A stretch of DNA of 40,350 nt from Micromonospora sp. HM5-17 (GCF_003762835.1 NZ_RJWA01000016.1:1-40350); one strand, 5' to 3'; numbered from the stretch's first letter, positions 17,858-26,499 are shown. A program made the numbers and translations. The notes: generated from the sequence alone by a model not told the origin.

Positions 17858-19225
17858 CTACATGTAGAAGTTGGCCTCCGGGTACGCGGCCGACGGGCCG
17901 TCGAGCAGGTGCGAGTCGCGGCCGAGGAGCGTGCGGTCGAAGAACGCGCGGATGTAGGCCCGTTGGGCGGCGATCGAACGGTCGGGGTCGATGGTGCCCA
18001 TCCAGGGGTCGGCCGAGGGGATGATGCCGGCGGCCGCGAGCTGGGGGAAGATGACCTGCCCGTCGGTGTAACTGCCGTGCGACGAGCCGACCAGCGAGAT
18101 GAATCGGCGCCAGCCGCGGAGGTTGTGCCAGACGATGCTGGTCATGATGCCGAATTCGTCGGGGCTGACGCCGATGCTACCCATGATCATGAAGGGTCGC
18201 TCGCCGATGCGCTCGGCGATCCTCTCCAGCGCCGGCTCGATCTCGCCGGGCTGCGCGCCGATCGGGTTGACGTCCTCGGGGAAGAAGCTCCCGTCGAGGT
18301 TGATGCCGGCGATGACCCGCGGGTCGTTGGCCATGGCCTGGGCGGTGGTGGCGCCACCCAGCGAGTGACCGAACATGCCGACCTTGGTCATGTCGAAGCA
18401 GCCCGCCAGGCCGACGGGCAGCCGGCGGCGTCCGGCGTCGGGGTTGGTTCCGGCCGCGAGCGCGGTGAGGCTGTCGAGCACGAACTGCACATCGACACGA
18501 CGGAGCGCCACCGCCTCGTTGGGTACGACGGTCGGGCCCTCACGCCGGCCACGTTCCACCCGGCCGCCCGGGAACTCGACCTCCGGCGCCTGGTAGGTGT
18601 GGCTGATCGTGACCACGACGTAGCCGTGACTGGCCAGCTCCTCGACCAGCGTGGTGCCCTCCTCACGGTTCTGCCCCGCGCCCGGGGAGAAGAGCACCAC
18701 CGGGTACGGCCGGGCCGACAGCGCGACCGGGACGTCCTGACCGGCGTGGGTGATCGGAAACTCGACGCCGGCCAGCGACACCGGCTCGTCGATCGGCTCC
18801 TCGCCGGGCGGCGTGTCCGGGGAGGACGACAAGAACTCCTCCAGCTCCGGGCGGTAGTAGGTGAGCGCCCCCGGCGGCATCCACGGCGCCAGCCGGCCGA
18901 CGCCCCGGGCGGGGTACCAGATGTTGACCATCAGTTCCCGCGGATGCGGAGTCGTCCAGTACGGGTCCTGCCGATCGTGGTCGACGAGGTGCAGTGCCGC
19001 CGTACCGATCCGGTACGGCCCGGTCGGCGCCGGCAGGGTCAGCCGTACCTGGGACCGTTTCGTGGCCGCCGCCGCGACCGCCCGGCGGGCCGTCGGCCAG
19101 CTCGACAGGGCCAGTCCACCGACGAGCGCCGCCGCTCCGGCCAGTAGACGTCGCCGGCTGGTCGTGACCACCCGACGGTGTCGAGGCGACTCAGCGGCGT
19201 GATGGTCCTGCGGATCGGCTGTCAT
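17858..19225 (-). CDS. Tat-exported alpha/beta hydrolase, PAF-acetylhydrolase-like
   Basis: A 455-residue exported esterase or lipase. The ATG at 19225 has AGGAG (19234-19238) 8 bases upstream. The N-terminus carries TSRRRLLAG, a twin-arginine signal, then a hydrophobic run to about residue 50. The mature protein has the PAF-acetylhydrolase arrangement: ELMVNIWYPA, YPVVLFSPGAGQNREEG (oxyanion region), ELASHGYVVVTISHTYQ, the nucleophile elbow FGHSLGGAT (Ser about 288), INLDGSFFP (probable acid) and a late His in GSSHGSYTD. These enzymes hydrolyse short acyl chains from phospholipids or similar esters. It is divergent from the S33 peptidase gene, sharing a 128-bp region with an inverted repeat. 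Substrate not determined. Confidence 0.88.
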   Translation of the reverse strand: MTADPQDHHAAESPRHRRVVTTSRRRLLAGAAALVGGLALSSWPTARRAVAAAATKRSQVRLTLPAPTGPYRIGTAALHLVDHDRQDPYWTTPHPRELMVNIWYPARGVGRLAPWMPPGALTYYRPELEEFLSSSPDTPPGEEPIDEPVSLAGVEFPITHAGQDVPVALSARPYPVVLFSPGAGQNREEGTTLVEELASHGYVVVTISHTYQAPEVEFPGGRVERGRREGPTVVPNEAVALRRVDVQFVLDSLTALAAGTNPDAGRRRLPVGLAGCFDMTKVGMFGHSLGGATTAQAMANDPRVIAGINLDGSFFPEDVNPIGAQPGEIEPALERIAERIGERPFMIMGSIGVSPDEFGIMTSIVWHNLRGWRRFISLVGSSHGSYTDGQVIFPQLAAAGIIPSADPWMGTIDPDRSIAAQRAYIRAFFDRTLLGRDSHLLDGPSAAYPEANFYM

Positions 19226-19297
19226 CGGCTGTTCTCCTCTCGTGCGACGGAACGGATTCCGTGACGGAGCCGATCTCAGCAAACACGACATTTCCCG

Positions 19298-19321
19298 TGC
19301 GTCACCAAAAACGGTGACGCA
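19298..19321. promoter_or_regulatory. Inverted repeat in a divergent promoter region
   Basis: TGCGTCACC (19298-19306) and GGTGACGCA (19313-19321) form a perfect 9-bp dyad separated by AAAAAC. It is centred between the starts of two divergent exported hydrolases and fits an operator for a dimeric regulator. An RNA hairpin in the peptidase leader is the alternative. Confidence 0.4.
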
Positions 19322-19353
19322 GAGGTGACCCGCTCTCTCCCAGGATGTCCGGC

Positions 19354-20961
19354 ATGACGCAATTCCCGATATCCACCCGCCCGCCGACAGGCCGGCGGAT
19401 GGTGACGACGCTGGTCGTGTCGGTCGCGGGGCTCGCCACGATGGTCGTGGGCGCGCCCACCGCTGCGGCACCGCCCTCCCCGGTCCCGACCGTACGCTGG
19501 CAGCCCTGTCCCGAGTACTCGGATGACGAGATCCGCGCCCGCGGCGTACGGGCCGATCGGATACCCGAGTTCCGGGCGTTGCTGGCCCGCACCGAGTGCG
19601 GCACCGTCACCGTGCCGCTGGACTACCGCCGGCCGACCGGGCGCACGATCAGCATCGCGCTGACCCGGCTCAAGGCCACGGACCAGAAGCGCCGCCTGGG
19701 CAGCATCGCGCTCAACCCGGGCGGCCCGGGCGGGCCCGGTTATCTCATGCCCATCGACATCGTGATGACCCACGCCGAGCACGCCCGCCTCAACGAGCGG
19801 TACGACCTGATCGGCTTCGATCCCCGCGGTGTCGGCTACAGCACGAACGTCGAGTGTCCACCACCGGAGGCAGCCGGGTCACCGCAGGCCGGGCCGTTGA
19901 CCGAGGAGGCCGCCCGGCAGCGCTACGACGCGCAGGTACGCCACAACGTCTCCTGCGCCGGCTCCGATCCGGAGTTCCTGGGCCAGCTCACCAGCGCCAA
20001 CGTCGCCCACGACCTCGACCGGCTGAGGAAGGCGCTGGGCGAGCGGCGGCTGAGCTTCCTCGGCGTGTCCTGGGGTACCCGGCTCGGCATGGTCTACCGC
20101 AGCCTCTATCCCGGCAAGGTGGACCGGATGTTCCTCGACAGCGTGGCGATGCCGCACTACCAGTTCGACATGTTCGACGACCGTCGGACCGCCGCCGCCG
20201 AACGCAACTTCGGCCGGATGGCGGAGTGGATGGCGGATCACGATGACGTCCTCCACTTCGGGACGTCCGCCGACGAGGTCCGGGCGGCGGTGGTGGCGCT
20301 CCGGCAGTCGTACGACGACGAGCCCCGGTCGTTCACCGACCTGCCCATGCCCGTGGACGGCTCGATAATCGCCAAACTGGCCAGTCAGGACTCCCGGGGC
20401 TGGCCAACGGCCGCCCGGGCGCTGGCCGAGTTGCGCGACGCCACCGGACCGACCGCTCCGCCGACGGTTCGGCAGATCTTCGGTGGCCAGTCGTCGCCAT
20501 CCGAACCCGGCGTCAGCCGACCGGACAGGTTCAGCCCGACGATGCAGCAGGCGGTGATGTGCAACGAGGATTCCAGCCGACCCGACTTCGCCACCGCCTG
20601 GGCCGCCTACCAGCGTCGGCTCGCCGAGAACCCGGTCACCGGCCGGGCCACCGACTTCTCGGTACGCTGCGCCGGCTGGCCGCTGCCGGTCCAGGAGGTC
20701 CGGCTGCACCGCGCCGCGGGGTCACTCGTGCTGTCCGGACACCGCTACGAGATGATCTCCCCGTACGAGTGGACCGTCGAGGTCCAGAAACTCATCGGCG
20801 GGACCGTGTTCACCGTCGAGGATGACGTACACGGGTCGGTGCTGTTCGAGCCTTCCTGCGGCGCCGAGCTGGTCCGATACTTCGAGACCGGCCGGATCGG
20901 CACGGGATGCCCGGGTGCCGGCGGCCCGCCGCCGTTGGCGAGCGGCGGCGAGAACGCGTGA
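19354..20961 (+). CDS. Secreted S33 family tripeptidyl-aminopeptidase-like hydrolase
   Basis: A 535-residue alpha/beta hydrolase of the Streptomyces Tap/SlpD type. The ATG at 19354 is preferred over that at 19345 because AGGA (19342-19345) is 8 bases before it. A signal peptide spans about residues 15-40 (VTTLVVSVAGLATMVVG, then PTAAAPP). Motifs: GTVTVPLDYRRP, LNPGGPGGPG (oxyanion loop), DLIGFDPRGVGYS, the nucleophile GVSWGT (Ser near 239), VMCNED, and a C-terminal TAP-like domain with the His in DDVHGSV. The usual acid, in a 'LD.xTPY' context, is Glu here (HRYEMISPYEW), a conservative Asp-to-Glu change. It probably removes N-terminal peptides from secreted proteins or imported peptides. Divergent from the PAF-AH-like gene. 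Confidence 0.9.
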   Translation: MTQFPISTRPPTGRRMVTTLVVSVAGLATMVVGAPTAAAPPSPVPTVRWQPCPEYSDDEIRARGVRADRIPEFRALLARTECGTVTVPLDYRRPTGRTISIALTRLKATDQKRRLGSIALNPGGPGGPGYLMPIDIVMTHAEHARLNERYDLIGFDPRGVGYSTNVECPPPEAAGSPQAGPLTEEAARQRYDAQVRHNVSCAGSDPEFLGQLTSANVAHDLDRLRKALGERRLSFLGVSWGTRLGMVYRSLYPGKVDRMFLDSVAMPHYQFDMFDDRRTAAAERNFGRMAEWMADHDDVLHFGTSADEVRAAVVALRQSYDDEPRSFTDLPMPVDGSIIAKLASQDSRGWPTAARALAELRDATGPTAPPTVRQIFGGQSSPSEPGVSRPDRFSPTMQQAVMCNEDSSRPDFATAWAAYQRRLAENPVTGRATDFSVRCAGWPLPVQEVRLHRAAGSLVLSGHRYEMISPYEWTVEVQKLIGGTVFTVEDDVHGSVLFEPSCGAELVRYFETGRIGTGCPGAGGPPPLASGGENA

Positions 20962-20993
20962 GGCGATAGCACGGCGTTGGCACACGACACGAG

Positions 20994-21046
20994 GGCCTCC
21001 GGTTGCTGGCGTGGTGCCCAGACGGCCCGCGCCACAACCGGAGGCC
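20994..21046. terminator. Bidirectional terminator-like inverted repeat
   Basis: GGCCTCCGGTTG (20994-21005) pairs perfectly with CAACCGGAGGCC (21035-21046) across a 29-nt loop. It lies between the converging peptidase and EamA genes, 33 bp after one stop and 32 bp from the other. Confidence 0.6.
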
Positions 21047-21078
21047 TTCGGCCGCAGGTCCGCGACGAGCGTTGTCAG

Positions 21079-22023
21079 TCAGGTACGCGATGCCGGTGAC
21101 GGCGGCCCGCCCTGGACGGCGACACTGCGCGCGTCGGCGCCGGTTCGAGGTGGCGGTCCGACGCTGCGGGTTGAGGCCCAGAGGACCCCACCGATCACCA
21201 GGACGCCGCCGACGAGTTCCAGCCAGGCCGGAACCTCGCCGAGAAACGCCCATCCCGCCAGCAGCCCGGTGACGGGGACCAGCATGGAGAACGGGGCAAC
21301 CGTGCTGACCGCGTGACGGGCCATGAGCCACACCCAGATCGCGGTGCCGAGGACCGTCCCCAACAGCACGGTGTAGGCGAGACCAAGCCAGGCAGGGACC
21401 GCGGCGGCGGAGAACGATCCCACGACGGCGTCCCCGATTCGGCCCGGGCCCTCGGCGACGAGCGAGATGGTGAACAGCGGCAGCGGCGGCACCACCGACA
21501 TCCAGAGGGTGAGGTGCAGGGGGTTGGGTGCCGCCGCTTGACGGCTCGCCAGGTTTCCGACGGCCCAGCCGAGGCCACCCAGCACCACCAGGAGGAACGG
21601 GCCCCAGGCTCCGGCGGAGCCCCGGGAGACGCCGACGAGCGCGAGGCCGAGCACCGCGACCGCGACACCCACGATCCGGCCTGGCGTGATCCGCTCCCGG
21701 AGCAGGAGAGCTCCCAACACCACGCTGAACGGCGCGGAGGACTGGAGAACCAGCGAGGCGAGACCGGCGGGCAGGCCGGCGGCCATACCCAGATAGAGCC
21801 CGATGAACTGCACCGTCCCGAACCCGAGGCCGTAGGCGACCAGCCAGCGTGTCGCCACGGCGGGGCGGGGCACCAGCAGCACGGTCGGGATGGCGACGAC
21901 GAGAAACCGCAGACCCGCCAGGAACAGCGGCGGGAAGTGCTCCAACGACGCGTGGATGGCGATGAAGTTGAGACCCCAGATGACCGACGTGAGCACCGCC
22001 AGGAGGACATGACGAGCGGGCAT
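21079..22023 (-). CDS. EamA family (DMT) transporter
   Basis: A 314-residue inner-membrane protein with two EamA repeats of five helices each. It starts MPARHVLLAVLTSVIWGLNFIAIH, the typical first helix with the WG.NF motif. The repeats end at LLLRERITPGRIVGVAVAVLG and FLGEVPAWLELVGGVLVIGG, which are the paired 'E.....G..l...G' endings. Family members export amino acids, metabolites or drugs by proton exchange; the substrate here cannot be told. The gene is divergent from a LysR gene, with 72 bp between the starts, a common regulator-exporter pair. The C-terminal 25 residues are a polar tail. Confidence 0.92.
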   Translation of the reverse strand: MPARHVLLAVLTSVIWGLNFIAIHASLEHFPPLFLAGLRFLVVAIPTVLLVPRPAVATRWLVAYGLGFGTVQFIGLYLGMAAGLPAGLASLVLQSSAPFSVVLGALLLRERITPGRIVGVAVAVLGLALVGVSRGSAGAWGPFLLVVLGGLGWAVGNLASRQAAAPNPLHLTLWMSVVPPLPLFTISLVAEGPGRIGDAVVGSFSAAAVPAWLGLAYTVLLGTVLGTAIWVWLMARHAVSTVAPFSMLVPVTGLLAGWAFLGEVPAWLELVGGVLVIGGVLWASTRSVGPPPRTGADARSVAVQGGPPSPASRT

Positions 22024-22046
22024 GACCTCGAGACTCCCCGCCCCCC

Positions 22047-22064
22047 ATCGTTAAGTCCAGCGAT
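22047..22064. promoter_or_regulatory. Candidate LysR-type binding site
   Basis: ATCG (22047-22050) and CGAT (22061-22064) form an interrupted dyad containing a T-N11-A arrangement. It sits in the 72-bp interval between the EamA start and the LysR start, where a LysR activator would bind to control both genes. Confidence 0.35.
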
Positions 22065-22095
22065 AGTTTCTACACAGACGGATTAGGCTTCCTTC

Positions 22096-23097
22096 ATGAA
22101 CGCCGCCCACCTGGAGCTGCTTCGGGAGCTGTCGGTCCGCGGCAGCCTGGCCGCGGTGGCAGCCGCAACCCATCGCACCCCCTCGGCACTGTCCCAGCAG
22201 CTGCGTACCGCCGAGCGCGAGATCGGCGTGAAGCTCGTCGAACGCGTCGGTCGCAGGTTGCGGCTGACCCCGGAGGGCGAACTGCTGGCCGACAGCGCGG
22301 ACGAGGTCAGCGCGGTTCTGGCCAGCGTGCGCGCCCGCCTCGACGCGGCCACGGGCCAACCGCGCGGAACGGTCCGGATCGGTGGCCTCCCGTCAGCCGG
22401 CGCCGCACTCCTCCCCCCACTGGTCCAGCGGCTGCGGACGAGCGAGATCGAGCTGGAGATGGACGACTTCGACCTCGCCGAGGTCGACTACGCCGCACGT
22501 ACGCTCGACCTCGACATCGTCATCGCGCACAGTCTCACCGCCGAGTTCCCCAGCGGGAGTGAGGGACTGGTCCGACGTGTGCTCGCGCGCGAGCCGATCG
22601 ATGTGGCGCTGCCCTCGGACCACCCGTTGTGCCGCTACGACCACGTGACCCCCGAACTCCTGCGGGGCACGACGTGGATCGGGGTACCCGAGGGATACCC
22701 CTTCGACACGGTTCTGCAGGCCGTTGAGCGCAGCAATGGCGAATCCCTGCGGAGGTTCGTCCGAATCAAGGACAATCAGCTCGTCGCTGAGCTGGTCCGC
22801 TGCGGTGCCGGCCTGGCACTGTTGCCGAGGTTCACCACGCAACCCGGGCGAGGGCTGGTGTTGCGGCCGCTCCGCGGCGTGCGGTCGGACCGAACGCTCT
22901 GTTCGCTCTCCCGGCCCGACCGTTACGCACGGCTGGCCGTACGGACGGTCGTCGACACGCTCGCCGCGATCGGGGCAGGGCTGTCCGGCGGGTCGCCGGA
23001 TGCTCCGGCCAACACCCTTCGCCAGATCCGCAGCCCCGCCCCGAGCGGAGACGTACTCGACCGGGGGTCGTCCCAGGATGGCGGCACACGTCCGTAA
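22096..23097 (+). CDS. LysR family transcriptional regulator
   Basis: A 333-residue regulator. The winged helix-turn-helix occupies about residues 1-62 (LELLRELSVRGSLAAVAAATHRTPSALSQQL, then LVERVGRRLRLTPEGELL). The periplasmic-binding-protein-like effector domain runs from about residue 90 (GTVRIGGLPSAGAALLPPL) to 285. The last 40 residues are disordered and Pro/Ser-rich. It probably controls the divergent EamA exporter in response to the exported compound. The ATG at 22096 is the only start that keeps the first helix intact. Effector unknown. Confidence 0.93.
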   Translation: MNAAHLELLRELSVRGSLAAVAAATHRTPSALSQQLRTAEREIGVKLVERVGRRLRLTPEGELLADSADEVSAVLASVRARLDAATGQPRGTVRIGGLPSAGAALLPPLVQRLRTSEIELEMDDFDLAEVDYAARTLDLDIVIAHSLTAEFPSGSEGLVRRVLAREPIDVALPSDHPLCRYDHVTPELLRGTTWIGVPEGYPFDTVLQAVERSNGESLRRFVRIKDNQLVAELVRCGAGLALLPRFTTQPGRGLVLRPLRGVRSDRTLCSLSRPDRYARLAVRTVVDTLAAIGAGLSGGSPDAPANTLRQIRSPAPSGDVLDRGSSQDGGTRP

Positions 23098-23172
23098 CCC
23101 CCGACCCCCGGACAGCCCGGGTGCGCCGCCGGTGACCGGGAACGGAACGGTACGTCACGTGGCACCGTCGTC

Positions 23173-23682
23173 CTATGCGGACAGCGCGGTGGTGGCGATC
23201 CGTCGGGCCCGGTCGCTGAGGACTCCCGAGAGCAGTGACGCGATCGTCAGCGGGACGGCCTTGACCAGAACGACATCGATCTGGAGCAGAGCCAGGACGA
23301 TCGCGAGCAGAACAACGAGCCCCGCCCCGATCCACCCGGTCAGTCCCCCCGCGAGCGCAAACCCCGCCGAGGTGCGGGCCGTCCCGGTGGCGACGACGTC
23401 GCCGTGAATCGCCGCGCGACCAGTGACCAGGGCAGCGAGCAGCAGGATGGCGGCGACGGTCGCCACCGCGGCACCCACGACCACGAGCGGCAGGTCGTCG
23501 TCGCCGATCGACGCCACCGTCAGGAACCAGCCGATGGGCAGAAGAATCGCGAGGGCGACCACGGCGACCAGCAGAAGAGTCAGGTACACACGCCGCAGCC
23601 GACGCCCGCCACCGGGCGGCAGCGGGCGAGACTGCGCGTCGACGTGCCCTGCGTACGGGGTGGGGCCCTGGTGCTCAATCAT
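23173..23682 (-). CDS. Four-helix membrane protein of a type VII secretion-associated gene set
   Basis: A 169-residue protein. The ATG at 23682 overlaps the 3' end of the WXG-like gene by 8 bp (stop at 23675-23677), so the two are co-translated. After a polar 30-residue N-terminus there are four hydrophobic helices (VYLTLLLVAVVALAILLPIG; LPLVVVGAAVATVAAILLLAAL; a third beginning GFALAGGLTGWIG; and VVLVKAVPLTIASLL). No enzyme motif is seen. Position at the end of a YbaB / EspC / WXG-like operon suggests a membrane partner for those small proteins. Function unknown. Confidence 0.75.
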   Translation of the reverse strand: MIEHQGPTPYAGHVDAQSRPLPPGGGRRLRRVYLTLLLVAVVALAILLPIGWFLTVASIGDDDLPLVVVGAAVATVAAILLLAALVTGRAAIHGDVVATGTARTSAGFALAGGLTGWIGAGLVVLLAIVLALLQIDVVLVKAVPLTIASLLSGVLSDRARRIATTALSA

Positions 23683-24487
23683 TGGTCTTGATTCGCCAGT
23701 CCGTCGTGTCGCCGTCGCTGATGCTGCCGTCGCTGAAGTCGGAGGTGGTGGACTTCGGCCACTTGCCACCGGGGAACGCGGCGCTGGAGGCCAGGGTCTG
23801 CCGGAGGGACGTGAGGCTGTCCACCAGGGTGCCGACGTAGGCGACGAAGGCGGCGACGATGGCGGTAATCAGACCGACGACCTTGGCTGTCGAGGCGCCA
23901 GCGCCGGCGGCGGCGGGCGGCGCGCCGACGACGGTGGCTGCGGCGGCCGTCTCGGCCGTCAACTCGGCAACGAACATCGCCACCGCGATGACGATAGCGG
24001 CCCAGAGCCCGAAGATGCCGTACGCGGTCTTCTGCAGATTGCTGTCGATCGCGTCCGTCGCCGTCTTGATCGCATTGAGCGCATCCTTCTGGGAGGGCAG
24101 CACCTTGGAGTAGGCCTCGGCCGCCGGGCCCTGCCAGTGGTTGTCGATACGCATCTGCTCTTCGTTGATCTTGGCTGCCTGCTGGGTGGCGGGACCACCG
24201 ACCTTCGCGGTCCAGTCATTGCCGGCCGACATCAGTCCGAACGGCCAGCCCGGGTTGAGGAAGATCTTGGCTATCTCCTCGAAGAACTTCTTGATCAGCT
24301 CGTTGAGCTTGTTCAGTGCGTTGTTCAGCTTCTGCGCCAAGGGAGGCGGCAGGATGCTTATGGCGCGATTGCAGCGGCTGAACAACGTCGTGCAATTCTT
24401 GCTGACGTCGTTGTTCAGCTTCTCCATCTTCGTCAGCTTCGCGCGGAACTCCCCCTCGGACATCACGGTCGGCGCAAACCCAACCAT
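23675..24487 (-). CDS. WXG100-like protein with C-terminal membrane segments
   Basis: A 270-residue protein. The first 150 residues are predicted helical: EGEFRAKLTKMEKLNNDVSKN, a KLNELIKKFFEEIAK coiled helix, and HWQGPAAEAYSKVLPSQ, where WQG is the WxG turn of the WXG100/ESAT-6 fold. Residues about 150-225 hold two hydrophobic helices (GIFGLWAAIVIAVAMFVAEL and KVVGLITAIVAAFVAYVG) separated by an Ala-rich loop. The tail is polar and acidic. It looks like a secretion-system substrate anchored or inserted in the membrane. The EspC-like gene lies 17 bp upstream and a membrane protein gene overlaps downstream. No toxin domain is visible. The ESX class is not determinable. Confidence 0.72.
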   Translation of the reverse strand: MVGFAPTVMSEGEFRAKLTKMEKLNNDVSKNCTTLFSRCNRAISILPPPLAQKLNNALNKLNELIKKFFEEIAKIFLNPGWPFGLMSAGNDWTAKVGGPATQQAAKINEEQMRIDNHWQGPAAEAYSKVLPSQKDALNAIKTATDAIDSNLQKTAYGIFGLWAAIVIAVAMFVAELTAETAAAATVVGAPPAAAGAGASTAKVVGLITAIVAAFVAYVGTLVDSLTSLRQTLASSAAFPGGKWPKSTTSDFSDGSISDGDTTDWRIKTND

Positions 24488-24504
24488 TGTGGTATTCCCC
24501 TTCC

Positions 24505-24828
24505 CTAGTAGATCTTCTTCATGCGGTGCACGGCCTTCTCCTCGTCGCGCGCGTAGCCATCAGCGGCGGTACGCAACGCGCCGGCGATGCTGTCGAAGTT
24601 GGCGCTGCCCTCCTTGAGCAGGCTGGCCATGCGCTCCTGCAGGTTGTTGTACACCTCGTCAAGGCCAACAGCGTGGGCGAGTCCGCTGAACTCGAACGTG
24701 CTGAGGGTGAGTCCGCGGGCCACCCGCTCCATCGCGTCGAGCTGGTCGGCCATACCCGCCCACGTACCCGCGTCGGTATAGAGCGCCTTGATCGAGGCGT
24801 CGATCATGTCCTTGCTCGGAGTACCCAT
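24505..24828 (-). CDS. EspC-like (DUF2580) type VII secretion target
   Basis: A 107-residue, wholly helical protein. The sequence has DAGTWAGMADQLDAMERVARGL, then FSGLAHAVGLDEVYNNLQERMASLL, then FDSIAGALRTAADGYARDEEKA. This matches the EspC/DUF2580 helical hairpin family, including the C-terminal 'L..aA..Y...E' helix with the Y-x3-D/E (here YARDE) signal used for type VII export. The 28-bp gap from the YbaB-like gene and 17-bp gap to the WXG-like gene put it in the middle of one operon. It is likely secreted with the WXG-like protein. The secretion ATPase is not in this window. Confidence 0.8.
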   Translation of the reverse strand: MGTPSKDMIDASIKALYTDAGTWAGMADQLDAMERVARGLTLSTFEFSGLAHAVGLDEVYNNLQERMASLLKEGSANFDSIAGALRTAADGYARDEEKAVHRMKKIY

Positions 24829-24856
24829 CCCCGTGTCCTTCCTGTGACGTCTGTGT

Positions 24857-25600
24857 TCAGCGAATGAGGCCGACCTCGCGGAGGAGCGCCTCGGGGGAGG
24901 CGGTCAGCCGCCGCATCCGTTCCATCCCCGGCACGGTCTCGAAGACGCGTTGCCGCTCCTCCTCGACCGCCCGCCACGAGGCGGCCAGCGCGTCCCGGAT
25001 CGCGTCGGCGATGCGTTCGTGGTGAGCGGACCGTAGCCACTCGTCATCGAAGTCGATCTCGGTGACGGTACCGCCGACGCTGGTCACCCGCACGGTGCGG
25101 GTGGGATTCGTCGCCGTCGTGCTCCGCGTGGCCGCACTCTCGGCGGCCTCCGCCATGCGGTCGAGATGCTCGAGAGCGCCATCGACAAGGTCGAGCAGAT
25201 CCCGCATGGCATACATGGACTGCCGGGAGGAGGGGTCACCGACCTCCGCCCGCTCCAGCCGGTCAATCGTTGTCGGCTGCTGAGTGTCCGGCCCGCCCTC
25301 GAACGTCGAGGCTTCGGTGGCCCACGCCGTCAGCCGCTCGTTGGTCGCCGCCTGTACGGCGTCGATGACGGCAGGGCCGAGACCCGACATTCCTGTGATC
25401 CGCAGCCAGTCCCGGTCCAGACGCACCCGCACCGGCGCTCCGCTGCCGTCGATGGTCACCTCGACCGCACCGGCGCTGTCACCGCCCACGAATTCCGCCT
25501 CGGCCGCGGCGGCCGCGGCGGAGAGTTGGGCGGCGAGTTCCTCAGCCTGGCGCTGGAGGTCCCGCAGGCCGGCAAGGTCGACGTGGTCGTCTCTCCACAT
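24857..25600 (-). CDS. YbaB/EbfC-like protein
   Basis: A 247-residue protein. The ATG at 25600 (MWRDDHVDLAGLRDLQRQAEEL) is preferred because upstream codons are low-complexity. An N-terminal helix rich in Ala/Gln/Glu is followed by VEVTIDGSGAPVRVRLD and a helix (GPAVIDAVQAATNERL), the YbaB/EbfC fold. A second, similar unit appears at about 170-215 (VRVTSVGGTVTEIDFD, then an ADAIRDALAASWRAV helix), so the protein seems to contain two YbaB-like halves. In actinobacteria such genes lead operons of EspC- and WXG-like proteins and are associated with type VII secretion, unlike the stand-alone nucleoid protein. The role is inferred from context. Confidence 0.75.
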   Translation of the reverse strand: MWRDDHVDLAGLRDLQRQAEELAAQLSAAAAAAEAEFVGGDSAGAVEVTIDGSGAPVRVRLDRDWLRITGMSGLGPAVIDAVQAATNERLTAWATEASTFEGGPDTQQPTTIDRLERAEVGDPSSRQSMYAMRDLLDLVDGALEHLDRMAEAAESAATRSTTATNPTRTVRVTSVGGTVTEIDFDDEWLRSAHHERIADAIRDALAASWRAVEEERQRVFETVPGMERMRRLTASPEALLREVGLIR

Positions 25601-25700
25601 GGTTTCCGCTTCCGATGAGTTGTGACGTGGCAGGGAAGACCCTGGTGTCAAGGGCATACGGCTTCCCGACGGTCCCGGGGATGGTGACGCCGGCACGCTC

Positions 25701-26037
25701 GGTGTCCCGACCCTGGATCGGTCTCACCTCGTCCCGGGAGCCGACATGGTCAACAAGATAGGGCAGCTGATCGGGGTCCGGGGACCCCGGCCGACGCGCC
25801 CCGGGCGCCGCCGGCCTGCGCCTCGACCTCCCATCGCACCGTCGATTCCACCGAGTCGTCCGGTGGATCCGGTGGCGAGTGGGCATGACGCCGACCGGGT
25901 AGTGGACCCTGGGCCGAGGCGTCAGGGCCGCCTGCTCGGTGCGCCGGGCAACCCGGTCGGGGCTGAGTACGACGGTGCCGGGCCTCTCCTGGTCGGCGGC
26001 TGACGTCCGGGCACGGAGGTCGGCGTGGAATCGCGCG
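25701..26037 (-). pseudogene. Decayed duplicate of the SDR gene 3' region
   Basis: Positions 25701-25884 match 26275-26458 and 25885-26033 match 26594-26742 at roughly 90 percent identity; about 135 bp carrying the SDR C-terminus is missing between them. The minus-strand translation still reads ARFHADLRAR...RPGT then LTPRPRVHYPVGVM, as in the intact SDR. At about 26038 similarity to the SDR gene stops and the sequence becomes the upstream region of the KASIII-like gene, as if everything between had been deleted. It appears non-functional. Confidence 0.8.
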
Positions 26038-26244
26038 TCAGCGGACACGCACCCGCCAGCGTCGTCCACGTCATCCCGTCTCCCCCCAAGACTTCGCTTC
26101 GCCGCAGTGGCACGGGCGTACGGCAACCGCAGAGACGATGCCAGACGAGTGCACACCATCTGCACATTTATTGCGCGAATGGCGATGGGCGCCGCAATGT
26201 CCGCGCCCTCGACGTCGTGTGTTCGCCCCGGGACCAGGGGCAGC
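26038..26244. repeat. Direct repeat copy A of the cluster-upstream region
   Basis: This segment is a diverged copy of 35548-35748 in the same orientation. Shared anchors include CAGCGGACACGCACCCGCCA, CCAAGACTTCGCTTCG, GGCGATGGGCGCCGCA and CCCCGGGACCAGGGGCAG. The minus strand keeps the ribosome site and the first codons of the leader peptide found at the other copy (ATG at 26074). A further shared piece (26255-26273) matches the 3' end of modC (35902-35919). The stretch 26245-26499 holds only these repeats and the non-coding part of the SDR flank. Confidence 0.85.
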
Positions 26245-26499
26245 GAACGTGACTGCCGTCCCTGTCGGTCAGTCGGTATCCCGACCCAGGATCGGTCTCA
26301 CCTCGTCCTGGGAGCCGACATCGTCAACAAGATAGGGCAGCTGATCGAGGTCCGGGACCCCGGCCGACGCGCCCTGGGCGCCGCCGCCCTGTGCCTCGCC
26401 CTCCCATCGCGCCGTCGAGGCCACCCGAGTCGTCCTGTGGAGCCGGTGGCGAGTGGGCCTGCCTCATGGCCGGGTTCCCCCTCGTGGATGGTGGACGGG

